Counted from the stretch's first letter, positions 1-6,260 are shown. The stretch is 10,230 nucleotides of DNA from F23-B02 sp045642545 (GCA_045642545.1 JAZUJB010000095.1:1-10230); one strand, 5' to 3'. Notes: generated by a model from the letters alone, not told the origin. Program-made: numbers and translations.

Positions 1-1080
1 GAGCTCATCGCAATCCGCGACAAGTACGGCGACAAGCGCCGCACCGAAATCCAGGATGTTGAGGACGAGATTGATATCGAGGACCTCATCGAGGAGCAGG
101 ACTGCGTCTACACCCTCACCCACAACGGCTACATCAAGCGCCTGCCCGCTTCCGAGTATCGCGCACAGGGCCGCGGCGGCAAGGGCGTGCGCGCAATGGC
201 AACCCGCGACGAGGACTATGTCGACACCGTATTCACCGCCTCGACTCACGATAACATTCTGTTCTTCACTAACCGCGGCAAGGTCTATGTCCGCAAGGGC
301 TACCGAATTCCCGAGGCAGGCAGAGCGGCACGCGGCTCGAACATTGTAAACATCATTCCCGTTGAGCCGGGCGAAAAGGTCAGCGCAATGATTGCAGCCC
401 GCGGTCTTGACGAGGACAGCTTCCTCATGTTCATCACCCGCAACGGCACGGTCAAGCGCACCGCGCAGTCTGCGTTCAAGAATATCCGCGCAAACGGTAT
501 CCGCGCACTCACCCTCGACGAGGGCGACGAGCTTATGACCGTTCTGCAGACCGACGGAGCAAGCCACATTCTCATTGCAACCCACGGTGGTATGGCAATC
601 TGCTTCAATGAGAATGACGCACGCGCAATGGGCCGTGATGCAGTCGGCGTACGCGGCATAAGACTCAAGGACGGCGACTTTGTTGTCGGCGCAGGTCTTG
701 CAGCCGAGGGTATGACCCTGCTGTCGATTACCGAAAACGGCTACGGCAAGCGCACCGATGTAGGTGAGTACAGTGTACAGAACCGCGGCGGTATGGGCCT
801 TAAGAACTACAACATCACCGACAAGACAGGCTACATCTCCGATGTAAAGGTCGTTTCCGAAAACGACGACCTGCTTGTCATCTCCGATGACGGCACGATT
901 ATCCGTATGGATATCGCAAGCATCAGCTGCCTCGGCCGCAGCACTCAGGGCGTGCGCGTAATGCGCCTTAACGGCGGCGCGAAGGTAATCTCCATCGCAC
1001 TGACCGACAAGGAGGAGGACGCAGCGGAGGCTGAGGAAGCCGAAGCACCCTCCGAGGCAGAAGCACCCACAGAAGAATAA
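1..1080 (+). CDS. gyrA: DNA gyrase subunit A, C-terminal part (5' end outside window)
   Basis: The reading frame is open from base 1 and ends in tandem TAA TAA stops, leaving 359 residues. Full GyrA proteins are usually about 800-880 residues, so roughly the N-terminal 480, including the catalytic tyrosine, lie upstream. The visible part starts at the end of the breakage-reunion domain (LIAIRDKYGDKRRTEI, like the E. coli FGDKRRTEI segment). It continues into the beta-pinwheel DNA-wrapping domain, where six blade-like repeats can be picked out. The first blade carries the GyrA box as QGRGGKG (residues 56-62), which differs from the textbook QRRGGKG at position 2. The GyrA box separates gyrase from ParC, so gyrA is preferred over parC. 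The last 25 residues or so are an acidic Glu/Ala-rich tail (EEDAAEAEEAEAPSEAEAPTEE), a feature known to modulate supercoiling in some gyrases. With GyrB the enzyme introduces negative supercoils using ATP. Confidence 0.97.
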   Translation, partial: ELIAIRDKYGDKRRTEIQDVEDEIDIEDLIEEQDCVYTLTHNGYIKRLPASEYRAQGRGGKGVRAMATRDEDYVDTVFTASTHDNILFFTNRGKVYVRKGYRIPEAGRAARGSNIVNIIPVEPGEKVSAMIAARGLDEDSFLMFITRNGTVKRTAQSAFKNIRANGIRALTLDEGDELMTVLQTDGASHILIATHGGMAICFNENDARAMGRDAVGVRGIRLKDGDFVVGAGLAAEGMTLLSITENGYGKRTDVGEYSVQNRGGMGLKNYNITDKTGYISDVKVVSENDDLLVISDDGTIIRMDIASISCLGRSTQGVRVMRLNGGAKVISIALTDKEEDAAEAEEAEAPSEAEAPTEE

Positions 1081-1089
1081 TAATGAATG

Positions 1090-1118
1090 CGGCAAGGCGA
1101 AGAAATTTCGCCTTGCCG
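1090..1118 (+). terminator. Perfect 12-bp hairpin after gyrA, without a U-tract
   Basis: The arm at 1090-1101 (CGGCAAGGCGAA) is the exact reverse complement of 1107-1118, with a 5-nt loop. It begins 9 nt after the gyrA stop. The stem is strong enough for a transcript end, but the following bases (ACCGCATATTACC) contain no T-run, so it is not a classic intrinsic terminator. It may instead stabilise the gyrA 3' end, pause polymerase, or allow partial readthrough into the next gene 31 nt downstream. Confidence 0.55.
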
Positions 1119-1148
1119 ACCGCATATTACCAAAAAGGGGATTGAGCT

Positions 1149-1586
1149 ATGAACGACAAGAATAAAAAGAAAAAGGATTCACCGCTTGGCCTTATAATCG
1201 CCGCAATATTCATTTTCGGCGTTATCGGTGAGGCAGATAGCGCAGCAGCCGGAGTTCTTATTTTCTTCGTAATAATTGCGGTGGCAATTTTTATTATTGT
1301 ACGCACCGCAAAGAGTCAGGCCGCAGCAAAGGGCGACGGTAAGGCAGCGGAGTTTAATCCCGAAGCGATGAAGAAGGCGGCAAAGGAGAGCTTCTCCAAG
1401 GTTATGACCGAGGCCAAGAAGTATGCCGAGACTGCCGACTGCGACGACGACCACGAGCATGTCGAGCCCGACTATACTATGGATGCCGACGAAAAGCGCC
1501 GTCAGCAGCTCAAGTCCATGCTCGCAAACGGCCTTATCGAGAAGGAAGAGTACAACATCATGCTCAAGCGCTACGGCCTGAAGTGA
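1149..1586 (+). CDS. Small membrane protein with SHOCT-like C-terminal tail (paralogue 1)
   Basis: This is a 145-residue protein of unknown function. The ATG is preceded by AAAAAGGGG about 8 nt upstream. A short Lys-rich N-terminus (NKKKKD) precedes two hydrophobic segments at about residues 12-27 and 34-52, so it is probably anchored in the membrane by a helical hairpin. The middle (about 55-112) is polar with Ala/Lys then Asp/His-rich stretches. Residues 114-145 (from DEKRRQQL to LKRYGLK) resemble the SHOCT short C-terminal domain: a leucine-spaced helix, then NGLIEKEEY, then a second helix. The next gene encodes a protein of the same architecture with a nearly matching tail, so the two look like a tandem duplication and are probably cotranscribed. 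No catalytic motif is visible. SHOCT tails are usually seen as small oligomerisation or regulatory appendages; that role here is inference. Confidence 0.8.
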   Translation: MNDKNKKKKDSPLGLIIAAIFIFGVIGEADSAAAGVLIFFVIIAVAIFIIVRTAKSQAAAKGDGKAAEFNPEAMKKAAKESFSKVMTEAKKYAETADCDDDHEHVEPDYTMDADEKRRQQLKSMLANGLIEKEEYNIMLKRYGLK

Positions 1587-1590
1587 TAAT

Positions 1591-1965
1591 GTGATGAAGA
1601 AAAACGATAAGAAGTCAAAAAGGGCAACGACCTTTTCCGTGATTTTCACAATTGCGGGCCTGCTCTGGAGTCTGTATTCTCTCAATGAAACGGCAGAAGG
1701 CTCGGGCGTCAGCTATATTTTTATCGTATTTGTTGTCGCCGTTATTCTGATTGTCATATTTGCGATTGCGAATAAAAAAAGTGCCTCAAAAAAGGCAGAG
1801 AATGACGATGAATTTGAGCTTGACGAGGAAGATTTTGATGACGAAGAGGAAGAACTCTCTGCGTCGGACCAAAAGCGGCTTGAGCAGCTTGATAATATGC
1901 TCAAAAACGGCATCATCGACCGCGAAGAGTACAAGATGATGCTCAAGAGATACGGATTAGATTAA
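1591..1965 (+). CDS. Small membrane protein with SHOCT-like C-terminal tail (paralogue 2)
   Basis: This is a 124-residue protein if translation starts at GTG 1591. The ATG at 1594 is an equally reasonable start and shortens it by one residue. The gene begins 4 nt after the stop of the preceding paralogue and has no strong ribosome binding site, which suggests translational coupling. The order of parts matches paralogue 1: a basic N-terminus (KKNDKKSKR), two hydrophobic segments (about 13-31 and 40-60), a strongly acidic linker (about 70-91, Asp/Glu runs), then a SHOCT-like tail at 93-124 (from DQKRLEQL to LKRYGLD). The tails share the frame D.KR..QL..ML.NG.I..EEY..MLKRYGL with paralogue 1, while the membrane and linker parts have diverged. 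Function unknown; the paired arrangement hints at a hetero-oligomer, which is inference. Confidence 0.78.
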   Translation: MMKKNDKKSKRATTFSVIFTIAGLLWSLYSLNETAEGSGVSYIFIVFVVAVILIVIFAIANKKSASKKAENDDEFELDEEDFDDEEEELSASDQKRLEQLDNMLKNGIIDREEYKMMLKRYGLD

Positions 1966-1967
1966 TT

Positions 1968-2131
1968 ATACTGATACAATACTAACCCGTTTTATTCGAA
2001 GCGATCTGCTTTCTGCAATGCTGCGTCAAAGACCTTGAAAATACAACAGACAGTATTTCCTGCGGCCCTTTTCTTGCCTTGCAAAAAGCATTAGCGCTTC
2101 TCGGTAAAACCTTTTAGTCTTATATCAGTAT
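1968..2131. repeat. 164-bp imperfect inverted repeat, MITE-like, between the SHOCT gene and rnhA
   Basis: The whole intergenic stretch reads as one long imperfect palindrome. Outermost is a perfect 9-bp inverted repeat (ATACTGATA at 1968-1976, TATCAGTAT at 2123-2131). Comparing the left arm with the reverse complement of the right arm, 1968-1994 versus 2105-2131 matches at 22 of 27 positions. GAAGCG at 1998-2003 pairs with 2095-2100. The 15-mers at 2007-2021 and 2076-2090 match at 13 positions. AAATAC at 2039-2044 pairs with GTATTT at 2053-2058 around an 8-nt apex. There is no open reading frame inside. Size and structure fit a miniature inverted-repeat element. TA flanks CTGATA and TATCAG at both ends, compatible with a TA target duplication, but TA is self-complementary and so proves nothing. 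It could also be a structured RNA or a transcript-end hairpin. Confidence 0.72.
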
Positions 2132-2146
2132 TGAGGAAATACTTTT

Positions 2147-2584
2147 ATGAAGAAGACGGTAACAATTTACACAGACGGAGCCTGCTCGGGCAATCCCGGA
2201 CCGGGCGGCTGGGGCGCGATTTTGCGCTACAACGGCCACTCCAAGGAGATGTCGGGCGGCGAGAAAAGCACCACCAACAACCGAATGGAGCTTACGGGAG
2301 TAATATCCGCGCTGCAGGCGCTAAAGGAGCCCTGCATAGTCGAGCTTTACTCCGATTCAAAATATGTCATTGATGCGCTCAGCAAGGGCTGGGCGGTATC
2401 GTGGCGCAAAAACGGCTGGAAAAAGGCCGACAAGAAGCCTGCGCTGAATGTTGATTTGTGGGAAACTCTGCTCAAGCTTGCCGAAACCCACGAGCTGCAT
2501 TGCCATTGGGTCAAGGGCCACGCGGAGAACGAATACAATAACCGCTGCGATGCCCTCGCCGTCGCCGAGCGAAGCAAGTATTAG
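2147..2584 (+). CDS. rnhA: Ribonuclease HI
   Basis: This 145-residue protein cleaves the RNA strand of RNA-DNA hybrids and so removes R-loops and primer remnants in the cytoplasm. It is close in length to E. coli RNase HI (155). The N-terminus carries TDGACSGNPGPGGWG with catalytic D10. E48 lies in NNRMELTG, D70 in YSDSKYV, and the last acidic residue is D135 in NNRCDALA, preceded by the conserved loop histidine H125 (KGHAENEYNN). The two-metal DEDD set is therefore complete. The basic handle (SWRKNGWKKADKKP, about 85-98) is also present. The start is supported by GAGG at 2132-2135, 11 nt upstream of the ATG. That ribosome binding site directly follows the right end of the 164-bp inverted repeat. 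A second hairpin repeat lies after the gene, so rnhA stands alone between two repeats. I found no convincing promoter just upstream, so transcription may come from the SHOCT genes. Confidence 0.97.
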   Translation: MKKTVTIYTDGACSGNPGPGGWGAILRYNGHSKEMSGGEKSTTNNRMELTGVISALQALKEPCIVELYSDSKYVIDALSKGWAVSWRKNGWKKADKKPALNVDLWETLLKLAETHELHCHWVKGHAENEYNNRCDALAVAERSKY

Positions 2585-2650
2585 TACGCACTTACCGGTC
2601 GAGTTGTGGTAGTAACGACAAGCTGAAGCGTAGTAACAAACAAGAAATGC

Positions 2651-2753
2651 CTCCCCTTGAGGGGAGGTGGTTGAGCGAAAGCGAAACCGAAAGGGTGAAT
2701 GCATAAGCTGCCACCCTTCAGTCAGCTGCGCTGACAGCTCCCCTCAAGGGGAG
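2651..2753. repeat. 103-bp inverted-repeat element with nested hairpins between rnhA and the ABC gene
   Basis: The ends are a perfect 16-bp inverted repeat: CTCCCCTTGAGGGGAG at 2651-2666 and its reverse complement at 2738-2753. Each end is itself nearly palindromic and can fold alone. Inside are GTCAGC/GCTGAC at 2721-2735 and an apical AAGGGTG (2691-2697) pairing with CACCCTT (2712-2718). Between ends and apex the two arms are recognisably related but diverged. There is no open reading frame. The pattern of a CTCCCCTTGAGGGGAG end plus an AGCTGACTGAAGGGTGG arm is one I associate from memory with dispersed intergenic repeats in gut Clostridia; no search was done to confirm this. The rest of the 2585-2770 gap contains nothing else I can name. 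Confidence 0.75.
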
Positions 2754-2770
2754 CCTATATAGTATGTAAT

Positions 2771-4504
2771 ATGAAAGATTATAATAATTCACCGCTGAAA
2801 ATTTTCATATCATATATCGCAGACCAGAGGAAGCTGTTTTTCATCGATATGGGCTGTGCGACTTTAGTCGCGGCAATCGACCTCATCTTCCCCTATGTGT
2901 CGAAAAACAGTATGGAAACTTACCTGCCGCAAAGTCTGTACAAGACCTTTTTCATCGTTATGGCGATACTCGTTGCGGCGTATCTCGTAAAGTCGTTTCT
3001 GTACTACGCGATAACCGTAATCGGCCACCGAATGGGCGTTTTAATCGAGGCGCAGATGCGCGAGGATTTGTTCAGCCATGTGCAGGCGCTTTCGTTTGAG
3101 TATTTTGACGGCAACCGCACGGGCACTATAATGAGCCGTCTCACAAGCGACCTTTTCGAGATTACCGAGCTTGCCCACCACGGCCCCGAGAACCTTCTCA
3201 TCTGCACACTCACCATTGTCGGCGCGATAATTCTGATGTTCACGATTAACTGGCAGCTTGCGCTTGTGCTGCTCGTGCTCGTTCCGGTTTGCCTTTGGTT
3301 TACCCTGAGTCAGCGCATCAAAATGCGCAAGGCGAATATCGAGGTCAAGCGCAAGACGGGCGTAATCTTCTCCGCGCTTGAAAACGGCGTTTCGGGCATT
3401 CGCACCGCAAAGGCATTTGCAAACGAAAAGCTCGAAAACGAGAAATTCTGCGAGGCAAACGAGCTATACCGCACGGCAAAGACCGAGTATTATCGCGCGA
3501 TGGGCCTTTTCATGAGCGGCATGGAGTTTACTCTGTCGATAATGCCCGTCGCGGTCATTGCGGCAGGCGGCTTCTTCATTATGAAGGGCACGATGGGCTA
3601 CATTGAGCTTGTAACCTTCACACTGTATGTCAGCACCTTCGTAACACCCGTGCGAAAGCTTGCGCAGTTCGCGGAGCTTTATATGCAGGGCTCGGCAGGC
3701 TACGAGAGATTTCTCGAGCTTATGCGCACAGAAGCTAAAATCAAGGACTGTGAAAACGCCGAAAACCTCAGCAATACCAAGGGAAAAATTGAGTTCAAGG
3801 GCGTTAACTTCAGCTATGAAAGCATACCCGTTCTGCACGATATAAATGTCGCAATCGAGCCGGGCAGCTGCCTTGCGCTAATCGGCCCCTCGGGCGGCGG
3901 CAAGACAACTATGAGCCAGCTTTTAATGCGCTTTTACGATGTCGACTCGGGCTCAATCTGCGTTGACGGCCACGATGTGCGCTCGCTCACGCAGGCATCG
4001 CTGCGCCGCAGCATCGGTATGATTCAGCAGGATGTGTATATGTTCGCGGGCACAATCCGCGACAATATCCGCTACGGCAGACCCGACGCAAGCGACGAGG
4101 AGATTATCGAGGCTGCGCGTCTTGCGGAGATTCACGACGAGATTATGCAGATGCCCGACGGCTACGACAGCTATATCGGCGAGCGCGGCGTTAAGCTTTC
4201 GGGCGGACAGAAGCAGCGCATATCCATTGCGCGCGTGTTCCTCAAAAATCCGCCGATACTCATTCTCGATGAGGCAACCTCGGCGCTCGATACCGTCACC
4301 GAGCAGAGAATTCAGGCATCGCTTGATAGGCTCAGCGAGGGCAGAACGAGCATCGTCATCGCCCACCGACTTTCAACCATACGCAATGCCGACGCAATCG
4401 CCGTCATTGAGCACGGCCGCATAGCCGAATACGGCACACACGACGAATTAATAAAGGCAAACGGCATTTATGCCAGATTAAAGGAGGCGCAGGACATAAG
4501 ATGA
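2771..4504 (+). CDS. ABC exporter, fused transmembrane and ATPase domains
   Basis: This 577-residue half-transporter presumably works as a homodimer in the membrane, exporting a lipid, peptide or drug. An N-terminal exporter-type membrane domain with about six helices (residues 20-310) contains the usual coupling sequence EYFDGNRTGTIMSRLTSDL (110-128). The nucleotide-binding domain follows: Walker A GPSGGGKTT (372-380), Q-loop at Q419/Q420, signature LSGGQ (476-480), Walker B ILILDE with catalytic E501, D-loop SALD, and switch H532 (IAHRLST). All ATPase residues are intact, so one dimer of this protein could hydrolyse ATP at both sites. The substrate cannot be read from sequence. The stop overlaps the ATG of the next gene (ATGA), so the two are translationally coupled. 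There is no good ribosome binding site before the ATG: the nearest purine run (AAGGGGAG, 2745-2752) is 18 nt away inside the right arm of the hairpin repeat. Confidence 0.93.
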   Translation: MKDYNNSPLKIFISYIADQRKLFFIDMGCATLVAAIDLIFPYVSKNSMETYLPQSLYKTFFIVMAILVAAYLVKSFLYYAITVIGHRMGVLIEAQMREDLFSHVQALSFEYFDGNRTGTIMSRLTSDLFEITELAHHGPENLLICTLTIVGAIILMFTINWQLALVLLVLVPVCLWFTLSQRIKMRKANIEVKRKTGVIFSALENGVSGIRTAKAFANEKLENEKFCEANELYRTAKTEYYRAMGLFMSGMEFTLSIMPVAVIAAGGFFIMKGTMGYIELVTFTLYVSTFVTPVRKLAQFAELYMQGSAGYERFLELMRTEAKIKDCENAENLSNTKGKIEFKGVNFSYESIPVLHDINVAIEPGSCLALIGPSGGGKTTMSQLLMRFYDVDSGSICVDGHDVRSLTQASLRRSIGMIQQDVYMFAGTIRDNIRYGRPDASDEEIIEAARLAEIHDEIMQMPDGYDSYIGERGVKLSGGQKQRISIARVFLKNPPILILDEATSALDTVTEQRIQASLDRLSEGRTSIVIAHRLSTIRNADAIAVIEHGRIAEYGTHDELIKANGIYARLKEAQDIR

Positions 4505-5013
4505 CAGACAAGCGAGTAAGACAGATTGTTTTTGCTGCTCTGTTTGCGGCTTTGTGCTGCGTTGCCACAATGGCAATCAGAATACCCACCCCCCTCGGCG
4601 GCTATATCCACGCGGGCGATGCGGTTGTAGTGCTTGCCGCCTTCCTGCTCGGCCCCTTGTGGGGCGCTCTTGCAGCAGGCATAGGCTCGGGCCTTGCCGA
4701 TATAGTATCGGGCTATGTCCTCTATGCACCCGGAACGATGGTCGTAAAGGCATTGGTTGCACTCATAGCAGGTGCGCTTTTACGCGCTGCGTTTATCAAA
4801 AAGCAGTCGCTGCGCGCGCTGCTTGCAGGCATTATCTCCGAGGTCTTTATGGTGGCAGGCTACTTCTTCTATGAAGCGGTGCTTCTCGGCTTCGGCACTG
4901 CGGCGGTAGGCAACATTCCGATGAACGCAATCCAGGCAATCGCAGGCGCGGCAGCAGGCACGGCACTGTATGCGGCAATTAACAAAACAAAATACTTTAA
5001 CCAAGGAGAATAA
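4501..5013 (+). CDS. ECF-type transporter S component (substrate-binding membrane protein)
   Basis: This 170-residue, almost entirely hydrophobic protein has about five to six membrane helices (near 6-26, 40-60, 60-72, 79-97, 105-128 and 142-160). The segment GGYIHAGDAVVVLAAFLLGPLWGALAAGIGSGLADI..GYVLYAPGT (33-79) is typical of the small membrane proteins that capture vitamins or related metabolites for energy-coupling-factor importers (the ECF-ribofla_trS/COG4720-like group). Known members serve riboflavin, thiamine-precursor or pyridoxine-type ligands; the ligand here cannot be assigned. The required T component and paired ATPases are not in this window, so it would use a shared module encoded elsewhere. 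The start overlaps the ABC exporter stop by 4 nt, with AAGGAGG about 14 nt and a closer AGGA about 7 nt upstream. The linked exporter is of a different transporter class and is not its energising module. Confidence 0.85.
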   Translation: MTDKRVRQIVFAALFAALCCVATMAIRIPTPLGGYIHAGDAVVVLAAFLLGPLWGALAAGIGSGLADIVSGYVLYAPGTMVVKALVALIAGALLRAAFIKKQSLRALLAGIISEVFMVAGYFFYEAVLLGFGTAAVGNIPMNAIQAIAGAAAGTALYAAINKTKYFNQGE

Positions 5014-5014
5014 T

Positions 5015-5725
5015 ATGCAGTATAAAATTGAAGGCGAAACCCTGCCCGTAGTAGTCTGCGAGCTCGCGGCAAGCGAAAAGATGATAACCGAGGGCGGCTC
5101 CATGGCGTGGATGTCCCCCAATATGAAAATGGAGACCACCACAAACGGCGGTCTCGGCAAGGCACTCGGCAGAATGTTCTCCGGCGAAAAGCTGTTTCAG
5201 AATATCTACACCGCGCAGGACAGACCCGGACTCATTGCCTTTACCTCAAGCTTCCCCGGCTCAATCAAGGCATTCAATATAAGTCCCGCGCAGGAGATGA
5301 TTTTCCAGAAGCGCGCATTTCTTGCAGCTGAGGGTGGCGTAAAGCTCGATGTGTTCTTTAATAAGAAGATAGGCAGCGGCCTTTTCGGCGGCGAGGGCTT
5401 CATTCTTCAGCGCGTAAGCGGCAACGGCGTTGCATTCGCTGAGTTTGACGGCCATGTGGTTGAGTACGAGCTCAAAGAGGGACAGAAAATTGTAATAAAC
5501 ACCGGCCACCTCGCGGCAATGACCACCACCTGCTCAATGGATGTGCAGACAATTTCAGGCGCAAAGAATGTACTGTTCGGCGGCGAAGGCTTCTTCAATA
5601 CAGTAATCACCGGCCCGGGCAGAGTATGGCTGCAGACAATGCCCATTATGAAGGTTGCAAACGCAATCATTCCCTTCCTCCCGACTCAGTCCTCGGGCGG
5701 CGGCATCAATCTTGATTTCGGTTAA
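5015..5725 (+). CDS. AIM24 / TIGR00266 family protein
   Basis: This 236-residue soluble protein belongs to a widespread family of beta-rich proteins related to yeast Aim24; its molecular function is not established. Visible family features are the N-terminal YKIEGETLPVVVCEL strand pair, the segment GGSMAWMSPNMKMET (28-41), the Gly/Phe-rich LFGGEGFILQRVSGNG (123-138), and the repeated-type motif VLFGGEGFFNTVITGPGRVWLQT (187-209). It ends with a Ser/Gly-rich tail. No signal peptide or membrane helix is seen. The start at 5015 follows AAGGAG (5003-5008) by 6 nt and lies 1 nt after the preceding stop. An in-frame ATG at 4970 would overlap the S component by 44 nt and lacks a ribosome binding site, so it is not preferred. 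It is the last gene of the three-gene cluster and is followed by a terminator. Confidence 0.9.
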   Translation: MQYKIEGETLPVVVCELAASEKMITEGGSMAWMSPNMKMETTTNGGLGKALGRMFSGEKLFQNIYTAQDRPGLIAFTSSFPGSIKAFNISPAQEMIFQKRAFLAAEGGVKLDVFFNKKIGSGLFGGEGFILQRVSGNGVAFAEFDGHVVEYELKEGQKIVINTGHLAAMTTTCSMDVQTISGAKNVLFGGEGFFNTVITGPGRVWLQTMPIMKVANAIIPFLPTQSSGGGINLDFG

Positions 5726-5736
5726 TAAGTATAAAG

Positions 5737-5769
5737 AAAAATCCCGTACCTTATCGGTACGGGATTTTT
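5737..5769. terminator. Bidirectional intrinsic terminator between the AIM24 gene and rpsT
   Basis: The 14-nt arm at 5737-5750 (AAAAATCCCGTACC) is the exact reverse complement of 5756-5769, with a 5-nt loop. The GC-rich core is flanked by an A-run on one side and a T-run on the other, so the RNA from either strand ends in a U-tract. It sits 11 nt after the AIM24 gene stop and 16 nt after the end of the convergent rpsT gene, where it would serve both transcripts. Confidence 0.93.
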
Positions 5770-5785
5770 CTATTTATGGTCCATC

Positions 5786-6049
5786 TTATGCCATCTTGTT
5801 GAGCTTGATGGTCATTGCGGACTTCTTGTGAGCTGCGTTGTTCTTGTGGATAAGACCCTTGCCTGCTGCGTGGTCAACTGCCTTGACAGCTACCTTGTAG
5901 CTCTCTGCTGCTGCGGTCTTGTCGCCTTCTGCAACTGCTGCGTCAAACTTCTTCATAACGGTCTTGAGAGCGGTCTTGTCAGCGCGGTTCTTTGCGCGTG
6001 CTGCCTTGGAAAGAGCATCTCTCTTCATTGCGGACTTAATGTTGGGCAT
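5786..6049 (-). CDS. rpsT: 30S ribosomal protein S20
   Basis: This 87-residue, Lys/Ala-rich protein has the family start PNIKSAMKRDALSKAARAKNRADKTALKT and the end GLIHKNNAAHKKSAMTIKLNKMA. The length is typical for S20, which binds 16S rRNA early in small-subunit assembly. The ATG (6047-6049) is preceded by an excellent ribosome binding site, AAGGAGGTG on the minus strand (6055-6063), with a 5-nt spacer. The gene is monocistronic here, with its own promoter and leader upstream and a shared terminator downstream. Divergent placement next to gpr matches the order I recall from Bacillus, which supports vertical inheritance of this block. Confidence 0.97.
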   Translation of the reverse strand: MPNIKSAMKRDALSKAARAKNRADKTALKTVMKKFDAAVAEGDKTAAAESYKVAVKAVDHAAGKGLIHKNNAAHKKSAMTIKLNKMA

Positions 6050-6195
6050 CGTGGCACCTCCTTATAACTTAGTAACAAAAATCCTAACGGATTTTCCGGC
6101 GAATACCGCCGGTTTTCGCCGGCTATCAGACTGAGCTGATGGTTACTGCCGTTTGGGACTGAATAACGATAACGAATCACGGGCATAACCCGCGG
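6050..6195 (-). promoter_or_regulatory. Structured 5' leader of rpsT, possible autoregulatory or attenuation element
   Basis: The predicted rpsT transcript starts near 6195, giving an untranslated leader of about 145 nt, long for a single small gene. It contains ATCAG/CTGAT. Next come three GC blocks that can pair in alternative ways: 6096-6102 (CCGGCGA) with 6116-6122, 6096-6100 with 6108-6112, or 6108-6112 with 6119-6123. Last before the gene is an AAAATCC/GGATTTT hairpin (6078-6084 with 6089-6095) that reads into a short U-run on the minus strand. The mutually exclusive stems resemble an autogenous ribosomal-protein leader. That function is inferred; I do not recognise a named RNA family. 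Confidence 0.42.
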
Positions 6196-6201
6196 AAAGT
6201 A

Positions 6202-6260
6202 ATTGTACCATTAACTCATTGAAAAATCAAGCTTTTTTCTCATTTTCCGAATATTTTTTT
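6202..6260 (-). promoter_or_regulatory. Sigma-A promoter for rpsT with upstream A-tracts
   Basis: On the minus strand TTGATT (6225-6230) and TACAAT (6202-6207) are separated by exactly 17 nt, and TGG immediately before the -10 gives an extended -10. Upstream of the -35, three A-runs on this strand (6233-6238, 6243-6246, 6254-6260) are spaced by about 10-12 bp, the phasing expected of an UP element at a strong ribosomal-protein promoter. The predicted start is near 6195. Confidence 0.75.

Noticed and set aside
1966..2146. A sigma-A promoter for rnhA
   Set aside because: TTGCAA near 2079 and TATATC near 2121 do not combine at acceptable spacing with a matching partner hexamer, so no promoter is called.
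2357..2704. Minus-strand frame crossing rnhA and the hairpin repeat
   Set aside because: It overlaps a complete RNase HI gene with an intact active site and starts inside a non-coding repeat; no domain or ribosome binding site.
2651..2753. Palindromic units considered as a CRISPR array
   Set aside because: There are only two inverted, not direct, end copies and no regular spacers, so this is an inverted-repeat element.
4970..5014. Upstream in-frame ATG that would extend the AIM24-family protein by 15 residues
   Set aside because: It has no ribosome binding site and overlaps the S component gene, whereas ATG 5015 has AAGGAG at ideal spacing and gives the expected family N-terminus.
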